From Acetobacteraceae bacterium (GTDB taxonomy: Bacteria; Pseudomonadota; Alphaproteobacteria; Acetobacterales; Acetobacteraceae): 64,000 nt of DNA. Shown here one piece after another: positions 18,486-26,853 of the stretch. Position 1 is the stretch's first letter. Every line of letters starts with the position of its first letter. The position numbers and the translations under genes are program-made. The stretch is from the NCBI GenBank assembly GCA_021732665.1, contig JAKFUL010000002.1, positions 25,273-89,272 on the forward strand. The letters run 5' to 3'. The notes under the pieces are model-generated. The model worked only from the letters and a program-made list of their open reading frames with translations. It ran no database searches and was not told the origin of the DNA.

Positions 18486-19289
18486 TCAGTCCCTTGTCGG
18501 TGGCATGTACCAGGAGGGCCGCCGCTTTTCGCGGAAAGCGGCCAGCCCCTCCCGGCCCTCCGCGCTGCCGCGCTGGGTCCAGCTCTCATGCCCGAGCTGC
18601 GCCATCTGCCTCGAATCCAGCTTGAGGCCATTGGCGCCCAGAAAACTGTCCTTGGTGTTGGCCATGGCGGTCGGGCCGCTCAGCATGGTCTCGTCCAGGA
18701 TATGCGCGAGTCGGGCCTCGATCGCCTCCGCCGCCACCACCTCGTGCACCAGGCCGATTCGCAGCGCCTCCGCGGCATCGAAGCGCTCGCCGGTCAGGGC
18801 GTAGCGGCGGGTGTGGCGCAGCCCCATGGCGTTGACCATGTGGGTGGAGATGGGCGAGGGCGAGACGCCCACCCGCACCTCGGTCAGCCCGAAATGCGCG
18901 TCCGGCGTGGCCAGCGCCACATCCACACAGCACACCATGCCCGCACCACCGCCGAAACAGGCGCCTGTCACCAGCGCGAAGGTGGGCTTGGGGAATTCAT
19001 TGAGCAGCTGCATGGCCGTGACCGTGCCCATGGAAGCCGCGAAGGCGCGTTCGGCCGGGTAATCCGCCGCCTCGGCCAGCCAGTTCAGGTCCGCGCCGGC
19101 CTGGAAATGTTTTCCCGCGCCGCGAATGACCAGGGCGCGCACGCCGGGATCGGGCGCCAGTTCGCGCAGGCCGGCGATCAGCGCCTCCAGCAACGCGCCA
19201 TTATAGGCATTGCCGTAGCGTGGCCGGTTGAGGGTGGCGGTGACGACGCCGCGTGGGTCGCGGCTGATGAGGACGGGTGTTTCTTCCAT
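18486..19289 (-). CDS. Enoyl-CoA hydratase/isomerase family protein
   Basis: 267 residues from ATG 19289. The crotonase fold is clear: RNA-like opening TATLNRPRYGNAYN, oxyanion-hole segment GKHFQAGADLNWL, and the second segment GACFGGGAGMVCCVDVALAT; the catalytic-glutamate region reads FGLTEVRVGVSPSPI. The family hydrates or isomerises acyl-CoA double bonds; the GADLNWL wording resembles methylglutaconyl-CoA hydratases, but the substrate is not certain. It diverges from the gamma-glutamyltransferase gene across 97 bases. Confidence 0.85.
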   Translation of the reverse strand: MEETPVLISRDPRGVVTATLNRPRYGNAYNGALLEALIAGLRELAPDPGVRALVIRGAGKHFQAGADLNWLAEAADYPAERAFAASMGTVTAMQLLNEFPKPTFALVTGACFGGGAGMVCCVDVALATPDAHFGLTEVRVGVSPSPISTHMVNAMGLRHTRRYALTGERFDAAEALRIGLVHEVVAAEAIEARLAHILDETMLSGPTAMANTKDSFLGANGLKLDSRQMAQLGHESWTQRGSAEGREGLAAFREKRRPSWYMPPTRD

Positions 19290-19386
19290 CACCGGAGCTT
19301 CCGCCAGAAGCGGTGGGTGGACAACCTGGCCGCTTCCAGCCCCCGCGCGATGCTGTAGGCTGCCGCTTTCAGCCCGGAGAGCCGCC

Positions 19387-21066
19387 ATGCGCCCCACTGT
19401 CTACGGCCCCACCCACGCCGTCTCGGCCGGCCATTACCTGGCCAGCACCGCCGCCATCACGGTGCTGGAGAATGGCGGCAACGCCATCGATGCCGGCTGC
19501 GCCGCCGGCATGGCGCTGGGGGTGCTGCTGCCCGACCTGGTGAATGTGGCGGGTGTGGCACCCATCCTGATCCGGCTTGCCGATGGCCGGGTCGAGAGCA
19601 TCGCGGGCCTCGGCCATTGGCCGCGCGCCCTGCCGGCCGATGTCTTCATGCGCGAGCATGGCGGGAAAATCCCCAATGGCGTGCGCCGCACCGTGGTGCC
19701 CGCCGCCCCCGATGCCTGGATCACCGCGCTGGAGCGCCACGGCAGCTGGCGCTTCGAGGAGGTCGCGCAATTCGCCATCCGCTTCGCGCGCGAGGGTTTC
19801 GCGGTGTTTCCGCTGCTGCGCGAGAGCATCCTGGGCCACCGCGCCGAATACGAACGTTGGGAGAGCAACCGCGCCATCTTCCTGCCCGGCGGGCGCGTGC
19901 CGGAGGTGGGTGAGCGCTTCGTGCAATCCGACCTCGCCCGCACTCTGCAATACATGGCTGACGAGGCCCGCGCGGCAGGCACGCGCGAGGCTGGGCTGGC
20001 CGCCGCGCACGCGGCCTTCTACCGCGGCGACATCGCCGCCGCGATCGTGGCGCACCAGCGCGACGAGGGCGGCTGGCTCTCGCGCGACGACCTGGCGAAT
20101 TTCCGCAGCCCGATCGAGCCGGTGGTGCGCCGGCCCTGGCGCGGCCACGAACTCCTCGCCAGCGGCCCCTGGTGCCAGGGCCCCGCGCTGACCGAGGCGC
20201 TGCTGCTGGCCGAGGCCGCCGGCATAGCCGGCATGGCGTACAACTCCGAAGAATATCTCCACACGCTGGTGGAATGCGTGAAGCTGGCCATGGCCGACCG
20301 CGAGGCGTTCTTCGGCGACCCGAATTTCTGCGATGTGCCTATCGAGGCGCTGCTGTCGCCCGGGCATATCGCAGCGCGGGCGGCGGGGATCGGGCCGCGT
20401 TCGCACCCCGCCATGCCCGAGCCCATCCTCGGTCGGCTGCATGTGCCGCCGGCCAGCGAGCTGGCGCTGCCGATGGTCGAGGCCGATACCTCCTTCGTGG
20501 CCGTGGTGGATCGCTGGGGCAATGCCTTCGCCGCCACCCCCTCCGACGGCTCGTGGAACGCGCCGGTGGTGCCGGGCCTGGGGATCATCCCGTCGAACCG
20601 CGGCAGCCAGTCGCGCCCCGACCCGGCACATCCCTCGGGCGTCGCGCCGGGCAAACGGCCGCGCCTGACGCCCAATCCGGCGATCATGGTCACGCGCGAG
20701 GGCGGGGTGATGCCCTTCGGCACGCCCGGCGGGGATGTGCAGATCCAGGCCATGCTGCAGGTGGTGCTGAACGTCTTCCAGTTCGGCATGGAGTTGCAGG
20801 ACGCCATCGAGGCACCGCGCTTCGCCAGCTACGCCTTCCCCTCCAGCTTCGCGCCCTTCGACTACTTCCCGAACCGCGTGGCGGTGGAGGCCCGGGTGCC
20901 CCAGGCGGTGCGCGAGGGGCTGGCGGCGCGCGGGCATGAGGTGAAGGACTGGCCCGAAATCACCTGGCTGGCCGGCGCGGTGGAGGCGGTGCTGAGCCTG
21001 CCCGAGCGAGGGCTGGTGGCGGCGGGGGCGGACCCGCGCCGGCCCGCCTATGCGATAGCGGGCTGA
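19387..21066 (+). CDS. Gamma-glutamyltransferase family protein
   Basis: 559 residues from ATG 19387 preceded by GGAGAG; ATGs further upstream fall in the opposite gene's promoter. The N-terminus HAVSAGHYLASTAAITVLENGGNAIDA is the family signature. The autoproteolysis nucleophile is the Thr of EADTSFVAVVD (about residue 368), followed by the ligand-binding SDGSWN and NRGSQS. No signal peptide, so probably cytoplasmic, unlike the periplasmic GGT of enterics. The family cleaves gamma-glutamyl bonds in glutathione or acylates related compounds; cytosolic members may use other amides. Confidence 0.87.
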   Translation: MRPTVYGPTHAVSAGHYLASTAAITVLENGGNAIDAGCAAGMALGVLLPDLVNVAGVAPILIRLADGRVESIAGLGHWPRALPADVFMREHGGKIPNGVRRTVVPAAPDAWITALERHGSWRFEEVAQFAIRFAREGFAVFPLLRESILGHRAEYERWESNRAIFLPGGRVPEVGERFVQSDLARTLQYMADEARAAGTREAGLAAAHAAFYRGDIAAAIVAHQRDEGGWLSRDDLANFRSPIEPVVRRPWRGHELLASGPWCQGPALTEALLLAEAAGIAGMAYNSEEYLHTLVECVKLAMADREAFFGDPNFCDVPIEALLSPGHIAARAAGIGPRSHPAMPEPILGRLHVPPASELALPMVEADTSFVAVVDRWGNAFAATPSDGSWNAPVVPGLGIIPSNRGSQSRPDPAHPSGVAPGKRPRLTPNPAIMVTREGGVMPFGTPGGDVQIQAMLQVVLNVFQFGMELQDAIEAPRFASYAFPSSFAPFDYFPNRVAVEARVPQAVREGLAARGHEVKDWPEITWLAGAVEAVLSLPERGLVAAGADPRRPAYAIAG

Positions 21067-21075
21067 CCGGGCGAA

Positions 21076-21239
21076 ACCGCCCGCGCCGTCCCCTCCCGCC
21101 AGCCATTCGGCCGGGCGCCGCGAAGCCCGCGGCGGCCATGGCCTCGGCCAGCCTGGCCACCGCGTCGGGCAGGTCCGCGGGCGTGGCCGATGCGGCGGTG
21201 CCGGCCGGCTCAGCAGCCGTCACACGCCAAGTCCCGGCT
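21076..21239 (-). other. Gap with possible remnant of a coding sequence
   Basis: Between gamma-glutamyltransferase and the lipoprotein gene, the minus strand reads TWRVTAAEPAG and later LPDAVARLAEAMAAAGFAAPG in one frame, which has the composition of a real amphipathic C-terminal helix. It has no usable start near it and the frame runs unchanged into both neighbouring genes. It may be a decayed gene end or chance. A small hairpin (CGGGCG-AAAC-CGCCCG, 21068-21083) just after the stop may terminate the upstream gene. Confidence 0.25.
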
Positions 21240-21572
21240 TCAGCGACCACCCGTCGCCCGGTCCACCGCGCGGCCGGCGGCGGTGCCCGGCGGATTGCCC
21301 GGCAGGCCGTCGCTCTGCAGCGGATAGGCCCCGGAATTGTTGGTGCCCGCCGCGCGATCCACCGCGCGCCCGGCCGCGGTGCCCGGCGGGTTGCCGGGCA
21401 GGCCATTGCTCTGCAGCGGGTAGGCGCCGGAGGTGTTGGTGCCGGCAGCCCGGTCCAGCGCGCGTTCGGCGGCGTTGCCGGGCGGATCGTTGCGGCTCAC
21501 GCCGGGAAGCTGGGCATTGGCGCAGGCCAGCAGGGGCAGGGAGAGCGCCAGGATGAGGGGAATGGTCTTCAT
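21240..21572 (-). CDS. Small repeat-bearing lipoprotein, function unknown
   Basis: 110 residues from ATG 21572 with AAGGA nine bases upstream. The signal peptide ends in the lipobox LLAC (Cys17), so it is lipid-anchored. The mature part is built from a repeat of 32 residues: the unit runs from GNPPGTAAGRAVDRAAG through NNSGAYPLQSDGLP, appearing twice nearly intact with a third partial copy at the end; the first copy begins GNAAERALDRAAG. It is Gly-, Ala- and Pro-rich with no recognised domain. Repetition at DNA level (96-base period) suggests recent expansion. Location (inner or outer membrane) is not clear. Confidence 0.75.
   Translation of the reverse strand: MKTIPLILALSLPLLACANAQLPGVSRNDPPGNAAERALDRAAGTNTSGAYPLQSNGLPGNPPGTAAGRAVDRAAGTNNSGAYPLQSDGLPGNPPGTAAGRAVDRATGGR
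21250..21470. repeat. 96-bp tandem repeat inside the lipoprotein gene
   Basis: Two full copies and one partial copy of a 96-base unit follow one another with roughly 85-90 % identity by eye, for example GGTTGCCGGGCAGGCC against GATTGCCCGGCAGGCC. The period is a multiple of three, so copy-number change would keep the reading frame. It is coding, not a CRISPR array. Confidence 0.7.
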
Positions 21573-21642
21573 CGGATGTCCTTTCATGACACGCCTTGCG
21601 GCTGCCCTGAGAACACCCCTGTGGCGCAACGGTTGCGCCGGC

Positions 21643-22521
21643 TCAGCCGGTTTCGAAGCCCGCCCGGCCGCGGCCGTTGCGGATGATGGCGGCGTCCAGC
21701 TCCGCCCCCAGCAGCACCACATAGGCGCTGACGTAGAACCACATCAGCAGCGCCACCACCGCGCCCAGGGAGCCATACATCGCATCATAGCTGCCGAAAT
21801 GCCGGACATAGGTCGAGAACAGGACCGAGGCCACCGCCCAGAGCAGCGCCGCCGCCGCCGAGCCGGCCGAGACCAGCCGCCAGCCCGGCGGCGGCCTTGA
21901 CGGCCCGAAGCGGTAGAGCAGCCCGATGGCCACCAGCACCATCGCCATCATCAGTACCAGCCCGCCCAGGCGGACCATCAGCGCATGGATCGGCGCCAGC
22001 CCCACGATATCCACGATGGCGGCCCAGAATACCATGAAGGCGAGACCCATGATCACGGCCAGGATGGCGCCGAAGGTCAGCAGCAGTGCGGTGAGGTGGA
22101 AGGTCAGCGGCCCGCGCTGCTCCCTGCGGTCCTGCGCCAGGTTGAGCGAGGAGAGCATGGCGCGAATCCCCGCCGCCGAGCTCCACAGCGAAATGGCCCC
22201 ACCCACCAGGGCGCCGAGGCCGAAATTCTGCGGCGGTGCCGCGACGAGATGGCGGATGCGGTTGGCGATCAGGGCGTGGCTGCTCTCGGGGATCAGGCGT
22301 TCGAGCAGGATAAGCTGCGGCTCCACCGTCGCCGGGTCGAAAACCACGCCGTAGAGCGCGATGCTCAGCGACAGCGCCGGGAACAGCGCCAGCATGGCGT
22401 AGAAGGCGCAGCCGGCCGAGACGACCGAAATCTGGTCCCCGGTCGCCGCCGCCCAGGCCTGCGCCCACAGGCCGGGAAGGCTGGTGCCCGATGGTGTCGC
22501 CGTGATCTCGCGCTGGTTCAT
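21643..22521 (-). CDS. YihY/BrkB-family inner-membrane protein
   Basis: 292 residues from ATG 22521; ATG 22584 would add 21 residues. Six membrane helices with the family wording SAGCAFYAMLALFPALSLSIALYG in the first helix, LRHFGSYDAMYGSLGAVVALLMWFYVSAYVVLLGAELDA near the end (quoted here only in part: residues about 245-285). These proteins are widespread and poorly understood; the old tRNA-processing and 'virulence factor' labels are unproven. It diverges from the AI-2E-family gene with about 100 bases between, a possible shared promoter region. Confidence 0.85.
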   Translation of the reverse strand: MNQREITATPSGTSLPGLWAQAWAAATGDQISVVSAGCAFYAMLALFPALSLSIALYGVVFDPATVEPQLILLERLIPESSHALIANRIRHLVAAPPQNFGLGALVGGAISLWSSAAGIRAMLSSLNLAQDRREQRGPLTFHLTALLLTFGAILAVIMGLAFMVFWAAIVDIVGLAPIHALMVRLGGLVLMMAMVLVAIGLLYRFGPSRPPPGWRLVSAGSAAAALLWAVASVLFSTYVRHFGSYDAMYGSLGAVVALLMWFYVSAYVVLLGAELDAAIIRNGRGRAGFETG

Positions 22522-22623
22522 GGGATGGCTCGTGGGTGGAAAGGCCAACGACAGGAATCCGAGCTGGTTGCGAAACGAGGCCATGCCCGCCGCGTTTGCC
22601 CCAGATCACCCTGGGAAGACAAC

Positions 22624-24303
22624 ATGGCCCCGTTCCGCCGACCGACCGAGATCGAGGGCCGCGCCGCGACCCGGCTGCTGCTGGTCGGGATCGTGATCTA
22701 TGGGCTCTACGCCGGGCGCGAGGTGCTGGCGCCGCTGGCCCTCGCGCTGCTGCTGACCGTCGCCTCGCTGCCGGTGGTGGACTGGATGCAGCGGGTGCGG
22801 CTGCCGCGCGTGCCCAGCGTCATCCTGGTGCTGCTGGCGGTGGTCGGGCTGATTTCGGGCGTGCTCTCTGTGGTCGCCACCCAGGCCTTCCTTCTGCTGG
22901 GCGAATTGCCGCGCTATGAGAGCGAGCTGCGCGGCAAGCTGCAACAGATCAGCAACGGGTCGGGGCCGATCAACGAGGTCTTGCGCCTGTTGCATCGCCT
23001 GGGCCAGTCGGTGCAGCCCGACGCCCCGGCGCCGCCGACGGTGGCCGTGATGCGGCCGGAATCCTCGCTGTTCTCGGGCTTGTTCGAGGTGCTGGGCGCC
23101 GTGCTGGGGCCGGCCGCCATCATCGCCATCACCCTGCTGCTGATGGCCTTCCTGCTGATCAACCGCGAGGATGTGCGCGACCGCGCGCTGCGGCTGATGG
23201 GCACGGACGAGATCCACCGCACCACCCAGGCGATGCAGGATGCGACGGGGCGGGTGGGGCGCTTCCTGCTGATGCAGCTGGCGGTCAATGCGGGCTTCGG
23301 GCTGACCATGGGGCTGGGCCTCTGGGCACTGGGCATACCGAATGCGCCGCTCTGGGGCGTGCTGGGCTTCGCGCTGCGCTTCGTGCCCTATCTGGGGGCG
23401 CCGCTGGCGGCGATCTTTCCCCTGCTCGTGGCCTTCGCCACCACCGATGGCTGGACCATGGTGATCCTTGTCGCGGCCTGGTTCATCCTGGTCGATGTGG
23501 TGGTGAGCTATGTGATCGAGCCGATGCTGTATGGCGCCTCGGCCGGGGTCACGCCGCTGGCGCTGCTGCTTTCCTCGATCTTCTGGGCCGCCCTGTGGGG
23601 GCCGGTCGGGTTGATCCTGGCGCCGGCGATCACCGCCTGCCTGGCGATCGCCGGGCGGCATCTGCCGGGCTTCGGGCTGTTCGACGTGCTGCTGGGCGAT
23701 GGCGTGCCGCTCTCGCCGCCGGAACGCTTTTATCAGCGCCTGCTGGCCGGCGATGCCCCCGGCGCCGCCCGGCTGCTGGCCGCGGAGGCGGCGCATGATG
23801 GCGAGGGGGCCGCGCTGCGCCGGCTGGTTCAGCCCGCCATCGAGCGCATCGTGGCCGACCGTCCGGCCGCGGATTACGGCGCGGCACTCGCGCTGCGCGC
23901 CACCCGCTCGCTCATCGGCGCGCTGGAGAGTGTCGACGTGCCGCTGCCCGGGCTGGTGGAGGTGGTGGTGTTGCCCGCCGGCGGCGCGCTGGATCGGGCG
24001 GTGGCGGCCATGGCGATCGCGGCGCTGCGCGATGCCGGCTGGCGCGCCGGCAACGCGCCACGCGGCGACGCGCCGGTGCCGCTCTCCCTGCTGGTTCTGG
24101 GTGGTGGGCTGCGGCCGGAGCGCCTGGCCCGGATCATTGCGGAAACCCGACGGATGTCGCCGCATTTCCTGCTTTTCGCGCCCACCGAGGAGGGCGGCGC
24201 GGCGCTGGCCGCGCTGGATGCCGATCTGCGTCCGTCGCGCGACCTGGAAACGCTGCTGGCCGAGGTGGATGCCGCGCTGGCGCAGGAGCTGGTGCCGGCC
24301 TGA
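22624..24303 (+). CDS. AI-2E-family transporter with an extra C-terminal domain
   Basis: 559 residues; typical family members have about 350. The N-terminal 360 residues carry eight membrane helices with family features: VLAPLALALLLTVASLPVVDWM, LLLMAFLLINREDVRDR, and GFALRFVPYLGAPLAAIFP followed by IEPMLYGASAGVTPLALLLSSIFWAALWG. After helix 8 there are about 190 soluble residues (LLAGDAPGAARLLAAEAAHDGEG through LETLLAEVDAALAQ) with alternating helix and strand; similar tails exist in some proteobacterial relatives. Family members export small molecules or act as Na+/H+ antiporters; the name AI-2 should not be taken literally. Confidence 0.85.
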   Translation: MAPFRRPTEIEGRAATRLLLVGIVIYGLYAGREVLAPLALALLLTVASLPVVDWMQRVRLPRVPSVILVLLAVVGLISGVLSVVATQAFLLLGELPRYESELRGKLQQISNGSGPINEVLRLLHRLGQSVQPDAPAPPTVAVMRPESSLFSGLFEVLGAVLGPAAIIAITLLLMAFLLINREDVRDRALRLMGTDEIHRTTQAMQDATGRVGRFLLMQLAVNAGFGLTMGLGLWALGIPNAPLWGVLGFALRFVPYLGAPLAAIFPLLVAFATTDGWTMVILVAAWFILVDVVVSYVIEPMLYGASAGVTPLALLLSSIFWAALWGPVGLILAPAITACLAIAGRHLPGFGLFDVLLGDGVPLSPPERFYQRLLAGDAPGAARLLAAEAAHDGEGAALRRLVQPAIERIVADRPAADYGAALALRATRSLIGALESVDVPLPGLVEVVVLPAGGALDRAVAAMAIAALRDAGWRAGNAPRGDAPVPLSLLVLGGGLRPERLARIIAETRRMSPHFLLFAPTEEGGAALAALDADLRPSRDLETLLAEVDAALAQELVPA

Positions 24304-24314
24304 GGACGGCGTGG

Positions 24315-25268
24315 TTACGGTGTCAGCACCGGCTCGCTGGCCGTCACGGTGGGCGGTTCCGGAAGCGGCGCCTCCACCGCCGCCTCCGGCCGCAGCAGGC
24401 TCACCTGCACATCCACGCTCATCCCCGCGAAGGCGCCGCGCTCGCCCAGAAAACCGCCGCCAATAGGTATCGCCTGCCCGGGCGTGCGGGTCACCGCGAT
24501 CCGCAACAGGTTGCGCCCGGCCATCAGCCCGTTGGTTGGGTCATACTCCACCCAGCCCGCGCCAGGCAGGTAGACCGCGGTCCAGGCATGGGTGGCGCCG
24601 GCACCGCGGCCGTGGCCAGTGCTGTCATCGTAGAGGTAGCCGGTGACGAACCGCGCGGCCAGGCCCTGGCTGCGCACCGCCTCCATCATGAACAGGGCGA
24701 AGTCGCGGCAGGTGCCGCTGCCGCGCTCCAGCGTCTCCACCGGCGTCTGCGTGCCCTCGGCGTCGCGCGCGACATAGGTGAAATCCTGCTGGATGGCCAA
24801 GGTCATGGCCTCCAGCATCGCCAGGGTGGAAATCGGCTCGCCACCCCCCACGAAGCGCCGCGCCCAGGCATCGACGAGACGGTTGGGGTCGGGCAGGTGG
24901 CGCTCGCTGAGCCGGGCGAGGTCGGGCACCTCCTCGGTGTCGTAGGAGAAGGGGAAGGTCTCGGCCGAGGGTTCCAGCGTGGCCCGCGGCAGCGCGCGGC
25001 CGGAGGGGTAATGCGTCAGCTCCAGCTCCGAGACGATGCGCAGATGATCGGTCCGCAGATCGGCCGGCCATTCCAGCAGGCAGATGGAATTGCCGAAGAC
25101 ATCATGCGCCCAGCGGGTCGAGGCCGGCGGCGGATCGACCGCCAGCGTCGCGTCGCGCAGCCGCAGGTCATGGCTGTCCTGCGGCCGGATCATCAGGCGG
25201 TGCGGCAACAGGCCGACAGGGGAGTTGTAGCGGTATTCCGTGCGATGGAGGACCTGGACATGGGGCAT
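24315..25268 (-). CDS. Transglutaminase-like family protein
   Basis: 317 residues. The N-terminal beta domain starts with the typical HRTEYRYNSPV and MIRPQDSHDLRL. The catalytic triad is visible in order: Cys187 in GSGTCRDFALFMMEA, His227 in ATHAWTAVYLPGAGW, and Asp243 in EYDPTNG. No signal peptide, so cytoplasmic. Bacterial members are usually proteases or amidases rather than crosslinkers; they often sit with alpha-E and circularly permuted ATP-grasp genes, which are absent here. It diverges from the unknown cluster starting at 25501. Confidence 0.88.
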   Translation of the reverse strand: MPHVQVLHRTEYRYNSPVGLLPHRLMIRPQDSHDLRLRDATLAVDPPPASTRWAHDVFGNSICLLEWPADLRTDHLRIVSELELTHYPSGRALPRATLEPSAETFPFSYDTEEVPDLARLSERHLPDPNRLVDAWARRFVGGGEPISTLAMLEAMTLAIQQDFTYVARDAEGTQTPVETLERGSGTCRDFALFMMEAVRSQGLAARFVTGYLYDDSTGHGRGAGATHAWTAVYLPGAGWVEYDPTNGLMAGRNLLRIAVTRTPGQAIPIGGGFLGERGAFAGMSVDVQVSLLRPEAAVEAPLPEPPTVTASEPVLTP

Positions 25269-25421
25269 GGCGTGGCTCTGGGGGTTGTGCTGGGGCCAAA
25301 ACGCCGATGCGACCGCGGTGGTTGCCTGAAGCGCCCGGCGCCCCGCGGCGAGCGCCGCAATGGCTGCTGTGGCCAGGCTGATCGCCAGAAATGGGTTACC
25401 GCCATCTCACCCAATCCAAGG

Positions 25422-25437
25422 TTGCAATGCAGCATAA
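25422..25437. promoter_or_regulatory. TGC-rich near-palindrome in divergent promoter region
   Basis: TTGCAATGCAGCATAA lies in the 232-base gap between the transglutaminase gene and 25501. Alphaproteobacterial PhaR is reported to bind TGC-rich sites of the type TGCTGCA-TTGCAA, and this sequence is close to the reverse of that. The link to polyhydroxybutyrate control is speculative; no phasin or pha gene is nearby. Confidence 0.25.
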
Positions 25438-25500
25438 ATTTCTCGCACTTGCGGCCGGGATGGCGTATTGCGGGTTGATAGCGGCGGTGAGCGCCAGGTG

Positions 25501-25995
25501 ATGATCACCGGCGACTGGCCTGGTCTCGGCGATGATGGGCTTGGAGATGATGCCTGCATGATCTTGGCCGCGGAACCCAGCATGCCCGTGACGGCGCCCG
25601 GCGCCGCGCATGGCCAGGACAGCGGCATCCTCGCCGCGCTGACCGGGCTGGGCGGGCATCTGGTGCTGCGGGCCGATCGGCTGGAGATCGAGCGCCAGGG
25701 GATGTTCTTCTCGCTGCTCAACCTGGGCTTCCATGTCGAGCGCGAGATCGGCAGCACCTTCTACCTGAGCGAACTGGCCGGGGTTCATCTCGTGCGCTCC
25801 TTCGCCCTGGTGCAGTTTCTGCGCTTCACCTATGCAGGCTGCCCGACGCCCACCGGGCATTACCTGCGCGATGCCTTTGCGGAGAATGCCTTCATGCTGA
25901 GCTTTCGGGACAATCGTCCTCTGCTGGCCTTCATGCGGCGGATCGACGATGCGGTGGCGGCGCTGCCCTCGCGGACCCTGGGGGCACGGGCATGA
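25501..25995 (+). CDS. Unknown protein, possible PH-like fold
   Basis: 164 residues from ATG 25501 (an ATG 25468 and an ATG 25558 are also in frame). Residues about 45-110 alternate short strands: GGHLVLRADRLEIER, FHVEREI, FYLSELAGVHLVR, then FLRFTYAG, ending in a helix (LLAFMRRIDDAVAAL). This looks like a bacterial pleckstrin-homology-type domain, which would bind lipids or a membrane partner, but the match is only by pattern. No signal peptide. Its stop overlaps the ATG of the next gene (ATGA), so the two are translationally coupled. Confidence 0.6.
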   Translation: MITGDWPGLGDDGLGDDACMILAAEPSMPVTAPGAAHGQDSGILAALTGLGGHLVLRADRLEIERQGMFFSLLNLGFHVEREIGSTFYLSELAGVHLVRSFALVQFLRFTYAGCPTPTGHYLRDAFAENAFMLSFRDNRPLLAFMRRIDDAVAALPSRTLGARA

Positions 25996-26696
25996 GGTGG
26001 CGGCTTTTCACCCCCCTGCTGCTGCTCGGCCTGGCGCTATCGGGCCTGCCTGCGCGCGCCGAGGAAGCCTGGCTGGACCGCTTCAACCGCGCCATGGCCA
26101 ACGCGAATGTGGCGCTGGGGGAGGGCGTGGATGCGCTGATCGCCGCCATGCCGCTGCAGAACCCAATCCCGCCGGAATGGCGCGGGGCGGGCTCCACCCT
26201 CCTGGCCAACACCCTGCATGAGCCGGTGACGGCGCTGAGCTACGCGGCGATGCTGGATGCCGGCCGGGCCTGGACCTCGCTGCGCCGCTTCGGCATCAAC
26301 GTCGCCCAAGGCTATGGCGGGCTGGTGGACCGCGCGACCGAGCAGGGCGTGGTGGTGGCGCCGGCGGATCTGGGCCTGGCGCTTTGCGCCTGGGGCGTGC
26401 CCGCCGGGCCTTTCGTGGTGCTGCCGCTGATGGGCGGCCGGACGCTGCGCGACGGGCTGGCCGACATCGCGCTGAGCAGCGGGCTGATCTACCCGGCCTT
26501 GGCGCCTCTCCTGGCCGGCATTCCCGGCGCCAGCACGCTGCTGTCGGTGCCGGCGATGGATGAGGCGGCGACGCTGCTGATCGCCCGGCAACTCGACCCC
26601 GCCGCGGCCGAACCCTCGGCGGAGAATTACGACGCGGTGCGCGCGGCCTATCTGCTGCAGCGGCAGGCCCGTTGCACACAAATAATCGGCCGTTGA
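25992..26696 (+). CDS. MlaA/VacJ-like protein without lipobox
   Basis: 234 residues. A signal peptide is clear (RLFTPLLLLGLALSGLPARAEE), but there is no Cys, so it is not lipidated like classical MlaA. The family core is present: NTLHEPVTALSYAAML, RRFGINVAQGYGGLVDRA, then LALCAWGVPAGPFVVLPLMG and RTLRDGLADIAL, equivalent to the 'GRF.VN...G..G..D' and 'WGV..GPYL.LP..GP...RD' segments. MlaA normally sits in the outer membrane and removes surface phospholipids. A complete MlaA is encoded at 48080, so this one is a divergent paralogue. The last Cys region (RQARCTQIIGR) is unusual. Confidence 0.75.
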   Translation: MRWRLFTPLLLLGLALSGLPARAEEAWLDRFNRAMANANVALGEGVDALIAAMPLQNPIPPEWRGAGSTLLANTLHEPVTALSYAAMLDAGRAWTSLRRFGINVAQGYGGLVDRATEQGVVVAPADLGLALCAWGVPAGPFVVLPLMGGRTLRDGLADIALSSGLIYPALAPLLAGIPGASTLLSVPAMDEAATLLIARQLDPAAAEPSAENYDAVRAAYLLQRQARCTQIIGR

Positions 26697-26721
26697 GGCC
26701 CGGGTGAGCATTGTAAACTGA

Positions 26722-26739
26722 TTGTCAGCAAAGTGTCGT
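26722..26739 (+). promoter_or_regulatory. Candidate Pho box upstream of the 26.9-kb operon
   Basis: TTGTCAGCAAAGTGTCGT fits the direct-repeat architecture CTGTCAT-N4-CTGTCAC at about 11 of 18 positions, with TTGTCAG and GTGTCGT spaced by the right 11 bases. It lies in a locally AT-richer gap (26697-26853), 115 bases before the next start. A PstS-like gene follows in this operon and phoB is 13 kb away, which makes PhoB control plausible but unproven. Confidence 0.35.
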
Positions 26740-26853
26740 GTTTTGCGGCGTACTGCTGGCTGGATGTTGATCCTAAACGTTCGTGACCGTTCAATCGCCC
26801 AATGCCGGCCAGGACATCCGGTCCGGCTGACATTCGTCATGCCGAGGTGAAGC

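Noticed and set aside
21250..21470. CRISPR-like direct repeats
   Set aside because: The period is 96 bases with no unique spacers, and the repeat encodes protein in frame.
21138..21686. Plus-strand open frame over the repeat region, looking like a repeat protein
   Set aside because: It is the reverse of the lipoprotein gene, which has a good start, signal peptide and lipobox on the minus strand.
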